Assembly (NCBI RefSeq): GCF_026213295.1
Contig: NC_079426.1
Span: 25,393,079-25,457,078 of the forward strand
From: Gadus chalcogrammus
Lineage: Eukaryota; Chordata; Actinopteri; Gadiformes; Gadidae
DNA: 64,000 nt
Direction: 5' to 3'
Shown here: piece after piece, positions 20,329 to 32,016 of the stretch
Layout: every line of letters begins with the position of its first letter
How positions within the stretch are numbered: position 1 is the first letter of the stretch
The notes under the pieces: generated by a model
Databases searched by the model: none
The model's input: the letters and a program-made list of their open reading frames with translations, nothing else
What the model was told of the DNA's origin: nothing
Made by a program: the position numbers and the translations under genes

Positions 20329-23300
20329 TAAAGGTCCCATGACATGCTATTTTATGTATTCTTTAATATAGGTATTAGTGGGCAACTAACACAGTATTCA
20401 AAGACGTTCCCTAAATTCAGCCGTGGTGCAGAGTTACAGCCACTCCGAGCCAGTCGCACATTGAGCTTCCCCCAAATGCGCTGTTTCGGTGGGCGTGTCA
20501 AGGAGGAGGGTGGGGGTGTGGCCCTGAGCAGCTTGCAGCCACCATGCGCTCTGTTTACAGTGGATGTATCGCAATGGCGAGGCGCACACCCTTTAGCCGT
20601 GTTCTGTAAATATTCTAGAACACACGGGAGTCCTGGAGCTCTATATCTAAATATTATCATATAGCCTACACAGATATCTATATCATATAATATATATTAT
20701 CACGGCCAAAAGCTGTGTGAGCCGATATTATGAATCTCAAACGACCGCGTTGGGTTCTCCGACGTTCCTGGTTCTTCAACGTCCACATCAATGTGAATAC
20801 ACACACTGTAACGCAAGTGTTTCTTGTTGGTTCTTTGACTTGTCTTGTATTTCCACAACGAGAATGTCGTGGGGGTTATCTGAGCCATGGTTGAGAAGGA
20901 ATTGGGGGAAAGGAACTTTGGTTTGACTCGCTGAAGTACATGAACTGCGACATGCCGCCGGTTGCCGCGAGGCACCATCGCCCGGCAGCGGGCAGCCGGC
21001 AGCGCGCGGTTCAGTCGACTTCAGGTTGATGTGAAAGTGGAAGAACCAGAGACGTTGCAGAACCCGACAAAGTCGTTTGTGATTCATAATATCGTCTGGA
21101 GGCGCACACAATATGTTATATGATATAGATATCTATGTATTATATGATATTATTTAGATATAGAGCTCCAGGACTGTAACGCAAGTGTTGTCCACTTCCT
21201 TGTTATTTGGATAACCGTTCTGCTGTTGGTGTGATGGCGCATAACACGAATGAATGAATTGGGGGGAAGGAACTTTGGCTTTGACTCCCTCAAGAACATG
21301 AACCACGACATGGAGGAGTATGTGAATGATTTGATGGACATGATCATGGAGAAGGTCTTTGTCGACCCAGCATCCTACAGAGCTGAGATTCTGAAGATAA
21401 ACATCCCGCCAGAACTGTCTTTAGAATATGAGCATCCAGACAAGGAGGAGGTCATCGCCAGCTACGTCTCCAGATTTAATCAAGGGAGGGTGGTTTGAAG
21501 CCTCCGTATCTTCCATGGGCGTCCGGAAATTCCCGGTGTATGCGAAGAACCACGCATGATGGGATAACAACCCGTATCTTCTGCCCAAGGAAGCCCCAGC
21601 ACCAGCTCACAAAATTTCTGTAGGCTAAATACCTGTAACGACTGAGAAAATGTAACATTGTTAGTCAACAGTTTCTACAATGTCAACATCTGTGTTCACA
21701 TTTTCTCATTGAATTCAGTGAATTCTTCACTTGTACTGTATTTAGATGCACAAATATTCATTACTGCGTTCAATAAATGTTTATTTTATCTGTACAATGT
21801 TTTATGTGAATTAATGCGTAATATGCAGTATCTGCTTATGAAAAAATTGGCTGTTAAAATATGATGTGAAATTGTGGCTTTGGCTGACATTAATTAGTTT
21901 ATTGTGCATGATGGGTCAAGTATGTTATTATATGTAAAACTCACTGCTCTATCCCCCGTAGTCGCAAAGGACCGTAGTCAGCTCTGTAGATGTTGCATGC
22001 GTTCTGCAGCGAGAACACATTCAGACAAACCGGTTCTAAACCTGGATGGTCTATCATGCAGGGAGGTCTTTCATCCAGCTGTTCCAGCCGTCTTGTAATC
22101 TATTATGGATAACATGAGGTGAGTATCTGCAGTGGCTTGTTATCAGAAATCATGCACTGCAAACAAGTGTAGGTAAGGGTTAGGTAGCTGCTAATGTTAC
22201 CTGAGGCACCTCCTGACAGCATAAGTTCTCCGGCTCTGACTGCATTGTGGCACAATCTCCACATGTACACCTATACAAATAAATCATGCATGCATAATGC
22301 TAAATAAATAAACCTGTCATACCAGTATTTGCAACCAATAATAGCTCCCACGTCTGAGATTGGTGCGTGCTCCAGATGAACACATTTTCCTAGCATGAGT
22401 TGAATGTCCAGTAGCGCTAGGCATTCCCAAGATTACAACACAAACACATCTGGTTGACATAATTTCACGTTTTGTGAAATAGAATATAGTTATAACTAGT
22501 GTAAATTCAATAAGCTTACTATATAATCGCCTAGCTTTTAAAGATGGCTACTAGATACTTATATTTAAGTCATTTGCACTATTAACATGACATATTTACC
22601 AAAAGTACCTTACCATGCATACTGAAACACGGCTGGCCCCCGCAAGCGTCTGATACAAGCCTACGAACCCAACGCAGACTATTCATAATATTCAATTAAT
22701 TCCTTGTTATCCAAATAACAAGGAAGTGTACAACACTTGCGTTACAGTCCTGGAGCTCTATATCTAAATAATATCATATAATACATAGATATCTATATCA
22801 TATAACATATTGTGTGGGCCTCCAGACGATATTATGAATCACAAACGACTTTGTCGGGTTCTGCGACGTCTCTGGTTCTTCCACTTTCACATCAACCTGA
22901 AGTCGACTGAACCGCGCGCTGCCGGCTGCCCGCTGCCGGGCGATGGTGCCTCGCGGCAACCGGCGGCATGTCGCAGTTCATGTACTTCAGCGAGTCAAAC
23001 CAAAGTTCCTTTCCCCCAATTCCTTCTCAACCATGGCTCAGATAACCCCCACGACAGTCTCGTTGTGGAAATACAAGACACGTCAAAGAACCGACAAGAA
23101 ACACTTGCGTTACAGTGTGTGTATTCACACACACACACACATGTGGCGCTCGCACGGTCGAGTCTCATTGGCGGGCCAACGTCTCTGGGCGGGCCAGGCA
23201 GAGTAAGGGGAGGAGCTGAGATTCCTCATGACGTCATGAGCACAGATTTCCAAATCAGCGCGCTTGAGCCTCCGTTTTTTCAAAGGCGAGCAGAACAGCT

Positions 23301-23421
23301 AGTGCTCGTTTTACACCAAACGCAAGTTTTAGCCACTGGGGGACCATAGGCAGGCTAGGGGAACTCATATTTATGTTAGAAAACCTCATAAATTGAGATT
23401 TTCATGTCATGGGACCTTTAA
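20329..23421. mobile_element. Foldback MITE with ends TAAAGGTCCCATGACATG
   Basis: The left end (20329) and right end (ending CATGTCATGGGACCTTTA, 23420) are inverted repeats flanked by TA. Inside, about 390-bp arms (about 20800-21180 and 22735-23120) are inverted copies of each other, so the middle could form a large hairpin with a 1.5-kb loop. The right end is the common fish repeat type ending AATTGAGATTTTCATGTCATGGGACC. Modules of it recur at 41760-42150 and 43208-43400. Confidence 0.65.
21250..21498 (+). CDS. Unrecognised 82-codon frame in the loop of the foldback MITE
   Basis: Starts MNELGGRNFGFDSL and contains the acidic-hydrophobic run DLMDMIMEKVFVDPASYRAE, ending FNQGRVV. The composition looks coding (balanced, no low complexity), but I recognise no domain. 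It could be the tail of a captured host or transposon exon, since its first codons overlap repeat sequence (the same GGAAGGAACTTTGGCTTTGACTC phrase occurs at 20905 and 42015). Confidence 0.3.
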   Translation: MNELGGRNFGFDSLKNMNHDMEEYVNDLMDMIMEKVFVDPASYRAEILKINIPPELSLEYEHPDKEEVIASYVSRFNQGRVV

Positions 23422-23599
23422 TATCATGGTGATGGAGAAAAGCACCACCCGGCTCCAAGTGATAAATACTGCAACAATCACAAGATGTTGAGTTATAAAC
23501 ACTTTACCCAGCCAATAATAACCTAGTATCTGTGCCATTTCCTGTGTAGCCATGTTGTCATCTGATATTATGCTTTGTTATACAAAAAAGGTAATACTT

Positions 23600-24160
23600 T
23601 CAGGCACTGCACAGGGGAACAAGCACGGGACAACTGTCGTGAGCCCAGAGAGGCTCCATCTTCTGTTCTGAGGCCTGCTCCTGAGCTTCCTCTCCAGTCA
23701 ACCTAACCAGCCCTTCAACCACTTGCCCCACCTCCACTTCTCCTGCCTGCCTCCCAGATTCTGGTTCCTGTGGTTCCGGTTCTAAACCTGCAGAAGCGTC
23801 TCTGATGACCCTTACACCACCCAGCACTACCACAAAAATGAAAGACAGGAGGAGAGGAGAAGACTGGCAAAAAAGAGAGGAATTACACTAGGGGCCAGAA
23901 TTTGGGAATACCAAGTGAACAGTAGCAATTTCAACAATCCGGTAAAACATCCGGAAACTGTCAGGGTCACCAATGTAGGAGATCGTAATGAAATGAAGAC
24001 GGAGACTTGATTGCCGGTGAAAATACCACGAGAAGGATTTATTTCCCCAAACACAGAACCACGCACAGCCAGAGGTGCGTTCCTTAAGTCATGCGTCGCA
24101 CCACCCAGGTGGGTCTCACGCCCCCTTCCCTTAAAGGGGGCACGCACCATACATCATACA
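23600..24160 (-). mobile_element. 5' end of an LTR retrotransposon: LTR, primer site, gag start
   Basis: Read on the minus strand. The LTR of about 187 bases (24160 to 23974) contains GGAAATAAATCCTTC, a poly(A) signal, and ends CTCCTACA. It is followed at once by TTGGTGACCCTGACAG, a TGG-starting primer-binding site. A leader and a 77-codon frame (23833-23600) rich in Glu/Gln follow and may be the gag start. The rest of the element is absent. The LTR boundaries are approximate because the partner LTR is not in the window. Confidence 0.5.
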
Positions 24161-24451
24161 CATAGTGAATTACGATACCGCTACAGTAGCAACATTTCAG
24201 CCATAAATAAGACTGAAGTGCATAATTAATTCTGAATGTAGAGCATATTCATGTGAGAAGTGTCTTTTAGACAAGTACACCCCTGCAGAAACTTGCATAA
24301 TTGTATTGTCTGGTCATTATTTTTGCCATTAATTGTTTAAGTAAATTCTTGTTATTTGATTTCATTGTGCAGTATACATTGTGCTCCACTTATTTTTACA
24401 CAGGCATAGTATTGATTTGTGTAGTACCACAGTGTGGATTTTACCTTTCTG

Positions 24452-25409
24452 CACTGTAAAAAATAAAAAGTTGGGCAAACTCAAAATTGCAAGGCAACTT
24501 ACTGCAATCAATTTTTGAATTTTGAGCCCATCAAAAACGTGATTTTCTTCTTTAGACAAACTTGAAAGTTAGAGTTATACCAACTAAGATTTTTATATTT
24601 TACAAACTCAAAAAAATAATTCAGGGGTGTTAACTTAATATTTCAAATTAAGGTTAATATTATTTAAAAAATAAAAACATTTCAAAGAATGCAAAACGAG
24701 TTTTAAGTTCACTTTATTAAAATTAATAATTTGAAACTTAAATTTTACATTTCTGAATGCCAGACAGCAATAGAACAAGCAACATGTAGCTAGTTCAGCA
24801 GCAGAGAATCGCTGTCTAAATGCAGCAAACCAAAAAGCAGAACAAGTTTGACATTATGGTCAAACTTGTTCTGCACGAGACGGGAGCCCAGGTTAAACGG
24901 TGACGCAACTCTCGTGCCTCATACACCGCACGATCCCGAGAGCTGCCATTATTTAACACACATCCGCAACACACAGCGCACCGCACACCCAACTTAACGG
25001 ACATGCAAGTCTCGGTAACGGTGGCGGCAACACTACGCACAATAAACAACACACAAATAATAAAGACCCCAAACCCATTAACCCAACTTAACCTAACAGA
25101 AACAAATTGACAAAAGGCAATAAACCCCTTTTTCCCAACCGGCATCACGAATACCCAGACTCCCCGGGGGGTAGTGTCGAAATGCGCATGCGCACCGTAG
25201 TTGGCCCAGCCTCAGACAGAGTCTGACTTAAACCCGTGTGTCTTGCTAACCAAGAGACTACAGTGAGCCCAACTTTTGACCCAAAACTCAACATTGTTGT
25301 CTGGACTAAATTGCATTGCACAGTTGTACATGAATACTTAATGTTTTATATTCACTTTACTCAGAAATCATAATGAGACCAACAATTTTGAGTTTTCGTT
25401 TTTACAGTG
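24452..25409. mobile_element. MITE with ends CACTGTAAAAA
   Basis: The left end CACTGTAAAAAATAAAAAGTTGG pairs with the right end CAACAATTTTGAGTTTTCG...TTTTTACAGTG. Related phrases recur just inside both ends (ACTCAAAATT/AATTTTGAGT). No target duplication could be confirmed. No coding region is credible. Confidence 0.6.
24837..24874. repeat. Perfect 16-bp hairpin
   Basis: Arms GCAGAACAAGTTTGAC and GTCAAACTTGTTCTGC with the six-base loop ATTATG, inside the CACTGTAAAAA MITE. Confidence 0.95.
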
Positions 25410-25782
25410 TGTCCTCTGAAACCTAAACACTTTGTAGTGCAGTACTGACATGAATGGTGAACAAAAAAGTGTCGTAATTAATGTGTCGTTGTGTCTGTGT
25501 ATATTTGCAGAAATGTAAGTAAAGAGAAACTCTTCAAAGCACTCTGAGTTTCATTATTCAAGTGTGATACATTCAAAGTGTGTCGGTGGCATATATGAAC
25601 GACACGAGGGCTGAGAATATTAATGTAATTAGTTTCTAGTTTCTATTATTTTAAAATGAAGAACTTGAACAGTCATTTGATGTTATTTATTTTACACAAA
25701 TACCAAACAATAAAAAGACAATGCATTTATAAAACTGGAAGTATTAATTTTCTTTTGACTGTCACGTAAATAGTTTGCTCAC
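25410..25782. other. No gene seen
   Basis: AT-rich sequence between the MITE and the 3' end of the integrase-type gene. Probably the 3' untranslated region or flank. Confidence 0.4.
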
Positions 25783-26022
25783 TTATATCACAAAATAGCA
25801 GAACTCGTCCGGTAAGTGAAGCTGTGCAACAAGTGACAAAGCTTGCCAGTAAAGGTCCATGCCGAAGACGTCACTGGTCATGTATGGATCAAACATACCC
25901 CTTAAATGCTCCTCAATTGTCTGCTGCAGGTCTGAATGGACTCGTAAAACCTGAACCACAGCCTCTGAGTCAGGCTCTGCAACAGGTCTTTCCCAGTCAA
26001 TGCCCCAGTTTGTAGCATCAGC
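25783..26022 (-). pseudogene. Last exon of the integrase-type gene
   Basis: Starts after TTTCCATAG with ADATNWGIDWERPVAEPDSE and runs 79 codons to a TAA at 25785-25783. The NWGIDW block is a common C-terminal landmark of the same family. The remainder is acidic and of unknown role. Confidence 0.6.
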
Positions 26023-26114
26023 CTATGGAAATATGGACCACATGTTTTAAGAATCGTAATATTGGATATGTTTGTTTTTCATGATCAGGTGTTTTACAAG
26101 GAAATCAGTGTTAC

Positions 26115-26368
26115 CAGATGAAGATCCTGTTGTGGCTCCAAAAGCAAGCCAGCCACCCATAGTTGTTGTGAGGACCTGTTTCCCTCTGTGGAAAGGGGAT
26201 GCCTGTCCCACATCCTGATGAACTCCCTCAGATGCCAGTTCAGTCTTAGTAGGAAGATGTAGTGGAGACAGATGATGTGGCTATCTTCATCGGGATTCAA
26301 CAATCCAACCTCTTCCAGGTACCTGAAGGTGTGGTAGTAGTTTGACACCACCATGATCCACAGATCAC
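26115..26368 (-). pseudogene. Exon of the integrase-type gene: post-core helical region
   Basis: Encodes NYYHTFRYLEEVGLLNPDED, then HIICLHYIFLLRLNWHLREF, then NRSSQQLWVAGLLL, the helical region that follows the catalytic core in this family. Open throughout. Confidence 0.7.
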
Positions 26369-26974
26369 CTGATTTATATCAGTTGGACGGATGGGCAAGA
26401 AAGAGAAAAATACTTTTTGGGGTTTGTTTTATCACGGTACAGTTTCATCATTTGTATGTCACTGCTATTGCAGCATTCTTGAAGAAAGTAGTCCAATCCC
26501 GGGTTGCTTTTAACTGACTTTATTTGTTATAAAGTAGGCATGTTTCGGCATGGTAACTATGAAGCTTAAGGGAGGGAATTGTATGGAAGTAAATCTGTGC
26601 CATCGGGTTTTGAAAATAAAAACACATTGAATTATAAGCACTGAATATTTATGCATTGAAATAACCTATCTGAATTTTTTGCCTCTGAATTTAACTCTTT
26701 ACATTTTCAATATATCATATTCACCTTTATTTTTCAATGTTAAAAAATTCAACGTTAAAATATTCAACGTTAAAATATTCAACTCAAATATTTTCAACGT
26801 CCAAAAATTCAGTCCGCCAAAGTCACCATCAAAATTCAGTGTACGAAATTCAGTGTTAACATCCGGGTATCCAAGAATGAGCAATCGATCCTAGATGCTA
26901 GATCGTGGTCAAACGAGTGTGCGCGTCGTTGGATACCTGACTCTCTCACGCGGGAAGGCAAAACAGATTTAGCC

Positions 26975-29007
26975 ATGTCCAACGGCAACAGCAGCAGTAA
27001 TAGTGCTTCGGTGAGTACATTTTCTTATATATATATGCCATTCGTATGGGTTGTTTCTGTAAGATTCAGCAATGGACAATACTAACGGACGGGGTAGTTC
27101 GGAATTTTGGACATAGGGCCTGATTCCCAAGTTAGCCTTGGTGTTCTTTATCATTGGAGACTAGGCTAGCTAGGCTAGCGCAAGTCAACGGGCATATTTT
27201 GATGCTGGTTTATAACGTCTTTATTGAAAATTTCAGGGGTACAGTAACAGTCAGGTTTATAATATGTAGCGCCTCCCTCTTTTGTTTGGATATACGAGAT
27301 AACGTGGAGTGAAGAAGTGCGTGCTCTTTCGCTCGGCTAGAATAAACAGCAGTATACGATCGAAGTCTCCCTTTTTAATATGAGATATTTAGTTACTGAT
27401 TTGTTGTAGGCAGGAATCCCGGACTTTCCACCTGTGTGTTAAATATATATAGTGCCCTGGAGACCTGGCGTGGTATGGTCAAAAGCTATAGTATACTAAA
27501 AGTACCGTGAGGAGAATCTCGCATGTTGCCTCCTTCATGCTAACCCTGACCTACTGTACCATCGCACGTTGCACAGTATGTGGATAGACCAATTGGCTCT
27601 ATCAAATAATGCTCCCACTGCAGAATCACGTTATTTTACACCACTACTCACCCCATGTACATTGTTTTATAACGTATATATTGAAGATTTCAGGGGTGCA
27701 GTATGTGCAATGTATGTAATGTAAAAAAAAATAGCACTTCAAGAAAAAACATAAATAATCAATTAAACTAAATAAATAACATCAACTACAAAAGTGTAGC
27801 AAGTATTGTTAAAACATGTATATATTTGTGAATGGGATTATGCATGTGTGGGTTTATATATGCAATAGCTAATAATTATTCAAAATATCCAATGATACAA
27901 ACATTTTATTTTGAGTTACGTTATTTCAATGCATAAATATTCAGTGCTTAGAATTCAATGGGTTTTTATTTTCAAAATCCGATGGCACAGATTTACTTCC
28001 ATAAGTGATGCACAACACTGCTTAGAGGGCTCAAAATTAACACTCGCCAAACTGGGAAAAGTAGTCTTAAGTTATTGAGTCCACCCGCCACTTTGGCTGG
28101 ACACATCTTGTCCTTCAGCTGCAGAGAGCTGAGAGCAGTCAACTGTAGCCTATATAGACACATTTTTTAATAAGCCATGGAAGAAAAACTCCAAAAACAT
28201 TCACAACAACCTATTTAATTTATCCTAGATTGTAGAGATATGTATACTAATTAATTGAATGGGCTGTGTTCAATATATAAAGTTTGGTTTTAATTAAAAG
28301 GAAATGTTCTAAAAATGTTTATCATTATTATGATAATTATGTGTATAGATAAACAATATACAGATATAGATATTAATATTATTGTTCTATGGGCCAATGG
28401 ACCAAGATGACATGCTCAAAGGTAATTAGAGTGAAATGCAAGGGTTATGGTTATGCAAGTTCACACTGTGCTACAAAATTTATTTTTATGCTACTGAATT
28501 TTTGTGCTTGCTGGCACCAGTGCTACCACTTAAAAAAAATAAGCAAACAGCCCTGGATATGCATTTATAGTTCTTCCTTAATGTATTTACTGTTTTTATG
28601 TTCTTGCTTTTAACAGGATGAGTTGGATGACACTGGACAGGCCTGGAACACACACACCATCAGGCCATCGAAAAACCTTAACGTCCCCAGCGGGGACTGC
28701 AACTCTAATCACGCGATTAGAGTTGCAGGCTGGCAGCGATCAGCGGTGACCGCGGCGCAGCCGTTCCGCGGCGCTTACGTCCCCCGAACTCTATGGGACA
28801 AGAGACTTCCTTTCCCCAATTGAAGCTTATGATTTTCAACTGTGCAAAAATGAATGTATCTTTCGCCAGACCAAACCGTGTGATCCAGATCTATATGAAC
28901 TATGCAACCTCTTTATGGCTGAGTCCAATCTCACTCTAGCAACAGATCCATATCAGGCAGTGAATTTGTACATGCACCTCAGAGAGGCCATCAGGGCATG
29001 TGTGTAG
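26975..29007 (+). pseudogene. Transposase gene remnant, plus strand: exon 1 and C-terminal exon
   Basis: Exon 1 (26975-27010) starts MSNGNSSSNSAS and ends at the donor GTGAGT. The last exon (28617-29007) follows TTTTAACAG and encodes AWNTHTIRPSKNLNVPSG, then, after a foreign hairpin of about 85 bases, RDFLSPIEAYDFQLCKNECI and CDPDLYELCNLFMAESNL to a TAG at 29005-29007. These are the C-terminal blocks of the integrase-like family with HTH YRWM-type N-termini. The exons for the HTH and catalytic core are missing between 27011 and 28616. Confidence 0.6.
28697..28728. repeat. Hairpin (14-bp arms) inside the transposase C-terminal exon
   Basis: Arms CTGCAACTCTAATC and GATTAGAGTTGCAG with loop ACGC. 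It lies in an approximately 85-base stretch (about 28696-28780) that interrupts otherwise collinear coding sequence. Confidence 0.85.
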
Positions 29008-29734
29008 GTCAGACGTATTTAGTTGTGTTTTGTGTTGAGCTTCGAAGTGGCAGGATTCTTTGGTCACATAAGTAATTCACCTTGCTGTCCTTTTCCTTTA
29101 TAAGTTTCCTTTAAAGTCATAGCTCAACATCTCTAGCTTTTGGCAAATGTTATATTCCTTTAAACGATAGTTTAGAAACACAGAAATGAGGGGGGGGCTT
29201 TATAGACAAAGCCTGTAAAAAGTAAATCAAATGTGTATCAATTTCAGAACTTTACTTTGACAAATGTATCACTTTTTTCAGTTAGAATTGTATTCAACAA
29301 AAAAGGTAACTGGCTTCAGTAACTAAATGTGAATACTTATTCTGAGTCTTTCATGATAGAATATCATTGGATTTCAAATGATGGGATCAAAAAAATGTAT
29401 GTATATCGAACTCTGAACTTCTGATGGCCAATCAGTACAAATATTGACATGTTACCGACAGAAAAGCATTTTGAAATTATCTGTGCATTTACAACCTGTG
29501 GTTTCAAATACTGAGAGAACACACGCTATTCATGTTTTTGTTGAGAATGGAAGATTTTTTATTACTGTAACTATATTGCTATCCCGTATGTGGAACTCTG
29601 AATAAACAAAAAATTGACAAACAAGTTTGGTGCTGTTTCCTGATATTTTTAGTCCATATTTTTCACTGGCCACATTAGCTAGATGAAAAACTTAATGATC
29701 AGATCACAATTTACTTAATTATTCTTGTAATCAG

Positions 29735-29984
29735 ACTAGTATTACTTTTCATACCATGAAAAGTTCCTGCAGTCTTCTTAATGTCACATTATGTTGCTGT
29801 GGTGTCAAGACAGCTGATTGTATACAGCAGGGGGTGCGGTCGTCCTGCCGGTTCAAGTAGGATGACCTGAAACCTGTATAAAATCAGCTGTCTTGACACC
29901 ACAGCAACATCATGTGACATTTAGAAGAAGACTGCAGGAACATTAACAATCAAAACATGTCAGGGTATGAAAAGTAATACTAGT
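29735..29984. mobile_element. Small foldback element
   Basis: Inverted arms of about 90-110 bases: ACTAGTATTACTTTTCATACC at 29735 and its complement at about 29964-29984, and CTGTGGTGTCAAGACAGCTGA with its complement further in. The spacer holds GGTGCGGTCGTCCTGCCGG. It lies directly after the last minus-strand transposase codons. No coding content. Confidence 0.65.
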
Positions 29985-30006
29985 TGTATATTATGTACAC
30001 TATTAT

Positions 30007-30476
30007 CTACACTAGTAGTTTGTTTCGTCGTCTGAGACGTCTCGCCCTTCGTGACACTCCTCTGGGATCGAGCTCTTTCAACAACAACCGCACATCCTCT
30101 TTCCTCACACGCAGTCCATGCTCCCTGCATTTAGCGTACATCCATCGGTACCCGTGAAGCTGTCCAGAGTACTGCAGTTGGTCGCTAATAAAATCCACCA
30201 GGACCGACAGGTCAGAGTACGCCTTGCGGCGAGTGTCCCCTATCTCGCAGTATCCTCTTCAGATGTCTCTCACTTATGTGGAAGGCGTGCCTACTGGCAA
30301 GTATTGATTTGATGTCCGAATATTTGAGGCCAAACTCAAAATAAACATTGATAAAACCCCCAAACTCCATCGTTGTGGTTGTTAGTTTTTTCCTCTGACC
30401 CGGAAGTTGGTTTGCGATGTCTCGCAGTAATGGTACGGGGCTCCGTACCATTACTGCTGCGGTTGCCGTTGGACAT
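30007..30476 (-). pseudogene. Inverted second copy of the transposase 5' end (HTH region)
   Basis: Minus strand, starting at the ATG at 30476 with the same MSNGN start as the plus-strand exon 1. It continues (with frame changes) to FGGFINVYFEFGLKYSDIKS and FHISERHLKRILRDRGHS, a helix-turn-helix. After a one-base shift near 30225 it reads DFISDQLQYSGQLHGYRWMY, then LRVRKEDVRLLLKELDPRGV and an Arg-rich end. It is the N-terminal third of the integrase-like transposase whose C-terminal third is on the plus strand. Confidence 0.65.
30424..30457. repeat. Perfect 15-bp hairpin at the inner end of the right terminal repeat
   Basis: Arms GCAGTAATGGTACGG and CCGTACCATTACTGC with loop GGCT, just after the MSNGN start codons. 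Confidence 0.95.
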
Positions 30477-30879
30477 GGCTAAATCTGCTTTGCCTTCCCG
30501 CGTGAGAGTCAGGTATCTAACGAGAATGACGCGACAACTCGTTTGACCGCGATCTAGCATCTAGGATCGATTGCTCTTTCTTGGATCCCCGGATGTTAAC
30601 ACTGAATTTCGTACATTGAATTTTGATGGTGACTTTGGCGGACTGAATTTTTGGAAGTTGAAAATATTTGAGTTGAATATTTTAACGTTGAATTATTTAA
30701 CGTTGAATTTTTTAACATTGAAAAATAAAGGTGAATATGATATATTGAAAATGTAAAGAGTTAAATTCAGAGGCAAAAAATTCAGATTGGTTATTTCAAT
30801 GCATAAATATTCAGTGCTTATAATTCAATGTGTTTTTATTTTCAAAACCCGATGGCACAGATTTACTTCCATAGAATTG

Positions 30880-31266
30880 TATCTAACGCGTGTGAGAGGA
30901 AAATACCGTGATCTACTTCAAGCCTCCGGGAGGCTTGAAGGCCCGGTGGAGGCCCGGTGGCTCTCTGCCATCTACCTACTGATCTCTGGCCTGTTCACTT
31001 GACGTCCTCCGATAGAGGACGTCAAGTGGGCGTGGCCTATGCAGTGGGCGTGGCCGGGGTGACGTAATGGCTTCGGCTTCTTCACCTATCTAAAGGTGCT
31101 GCCTTCTGTGGAGGGAGCAGCCTTCAATAAGGTCTTGCTCCCCTTGTGGCTATGTGAGGGTAATGCAGCTTCTTAAAATACTTAACACTGCATATATTGA
31201 TTAAACAGCTTTATAAATGTTTCAACAAAATCACAAGTATACAACCAGTATGAAATATATTCCTAC
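30880..31266. other. Non-coding, three short inverted repeats
   Basis: Contains CTTCAAGCCTCC/GGAGGCTTGAAG (30916-30940) and CACTTGACGTCCTC/GAGGACGTCAAGTG (30996-31028), plus repeated GGGCGTGGCC. It is probably a small MITE within the intron. No gene seen. Confidence 0.5.
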
Positions 31267-31478
31267 CAGGGCCCCGTTCTGGATGTTCCAGCATGAACCT
31301 GGCCACCTCAACCTTTTCTCCTCCCTTGTCACTTCGTACGCGTTGTGGCAAACCATGTTCAGCGACAGCAGTCAGAAAACACTGGAGTACAGTGGAAGCC
31401 CTGTTGTTGGTATTGGCACTGAGAAACATAATCCGCCGGCTGTATCCATCAATACCTCCATGTATTACAATTTTCCAC
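31267..31478 (-). pseudogene. Exon of the integrase-type gene: DDE core D1 and D2
   Basis: Encodes WKIVIHGGIDGYSRRIMFLS, carrying the first catalytic Asp, then a helix and GLPQRVRSDKGGEKVEVARF, carrying the second Asp (the Lys after GGE is usually Asn in this family). Good splice sites flank it. The frame is open throughout. Confidence 0.75.
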
Positions 31479-31872
31479 CTGTGAAGAGTTACCAAAACAC
31501 TTATCTGATGTGGGAATATGGGTAATACAATGTTGGCACTACATTCTTGCAAAACCACAATAATAAATTAATAATAAATAAATAAATTAATAATATTTGT
31601 AAAATGCCTCATTAAAGGTCATACGTATCAGTTTATGATTCCCATCAATGTGCCATAGGGAGAGAGGCGGTATGGAACCCTTGGAACCGTGTTTAACTGA
31701 AGCCCACAGAGAAAATTACCAACCGGATCAACAGCTTTCAGACCGTGACGAACCCTGTGCTGTGTGACTCTTGAGGAGGACAGATAATTGTTTACATAGC
31801 AGTTTACAAAGTGTACTTTATTATAATTTTTTGAACACTGAAATATAGATTTATAAATACTTATTAACTGTC
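31479..31872. other. Intron of the integrase-type gene
   Basis: AT-rich with no supported coding region or element. It ends at the L1 target duplication (31873-31887). Confidence 0.5.
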
Positions 31873-32016
31873 AAAAATGCATGAAGGGGGCTTCCGGTTG
31901 AGACACCGACACGATGGCAGCATAGAGTAACAGCTCCCGAGTATTTAAAATTCTCCATGCTCCATAAACATCGAATTACATTTAAGAACTGAAAATATTG
32001 AGTTAGAGGGGCAAGG

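Larger units (their letters stand above)
26582..30873. mobile_element. 4.3-kb transposon with about 420-bp inverted repeats and GAATTG duplication
   Basis: The terminal repeats start TATGGAAGTAAATCTGTGCC on the left; the right end is the reverse complement. They are similar for about 420-440 bases, up to and including the start of a coding region. They contain the iterated phrase ATTCAACGTTAAAAT (about 26748-26790; 30680-30715). GAATTG flanks at 26576-26581 and 30874-30879 give a 6-bp target duplication. The element encodes fragments of an HTH plus integrase-core transposase. The 6-bp duplication and IS3-like protein suggest the IS3EU group; this is an inference. Confidence 0.75.
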
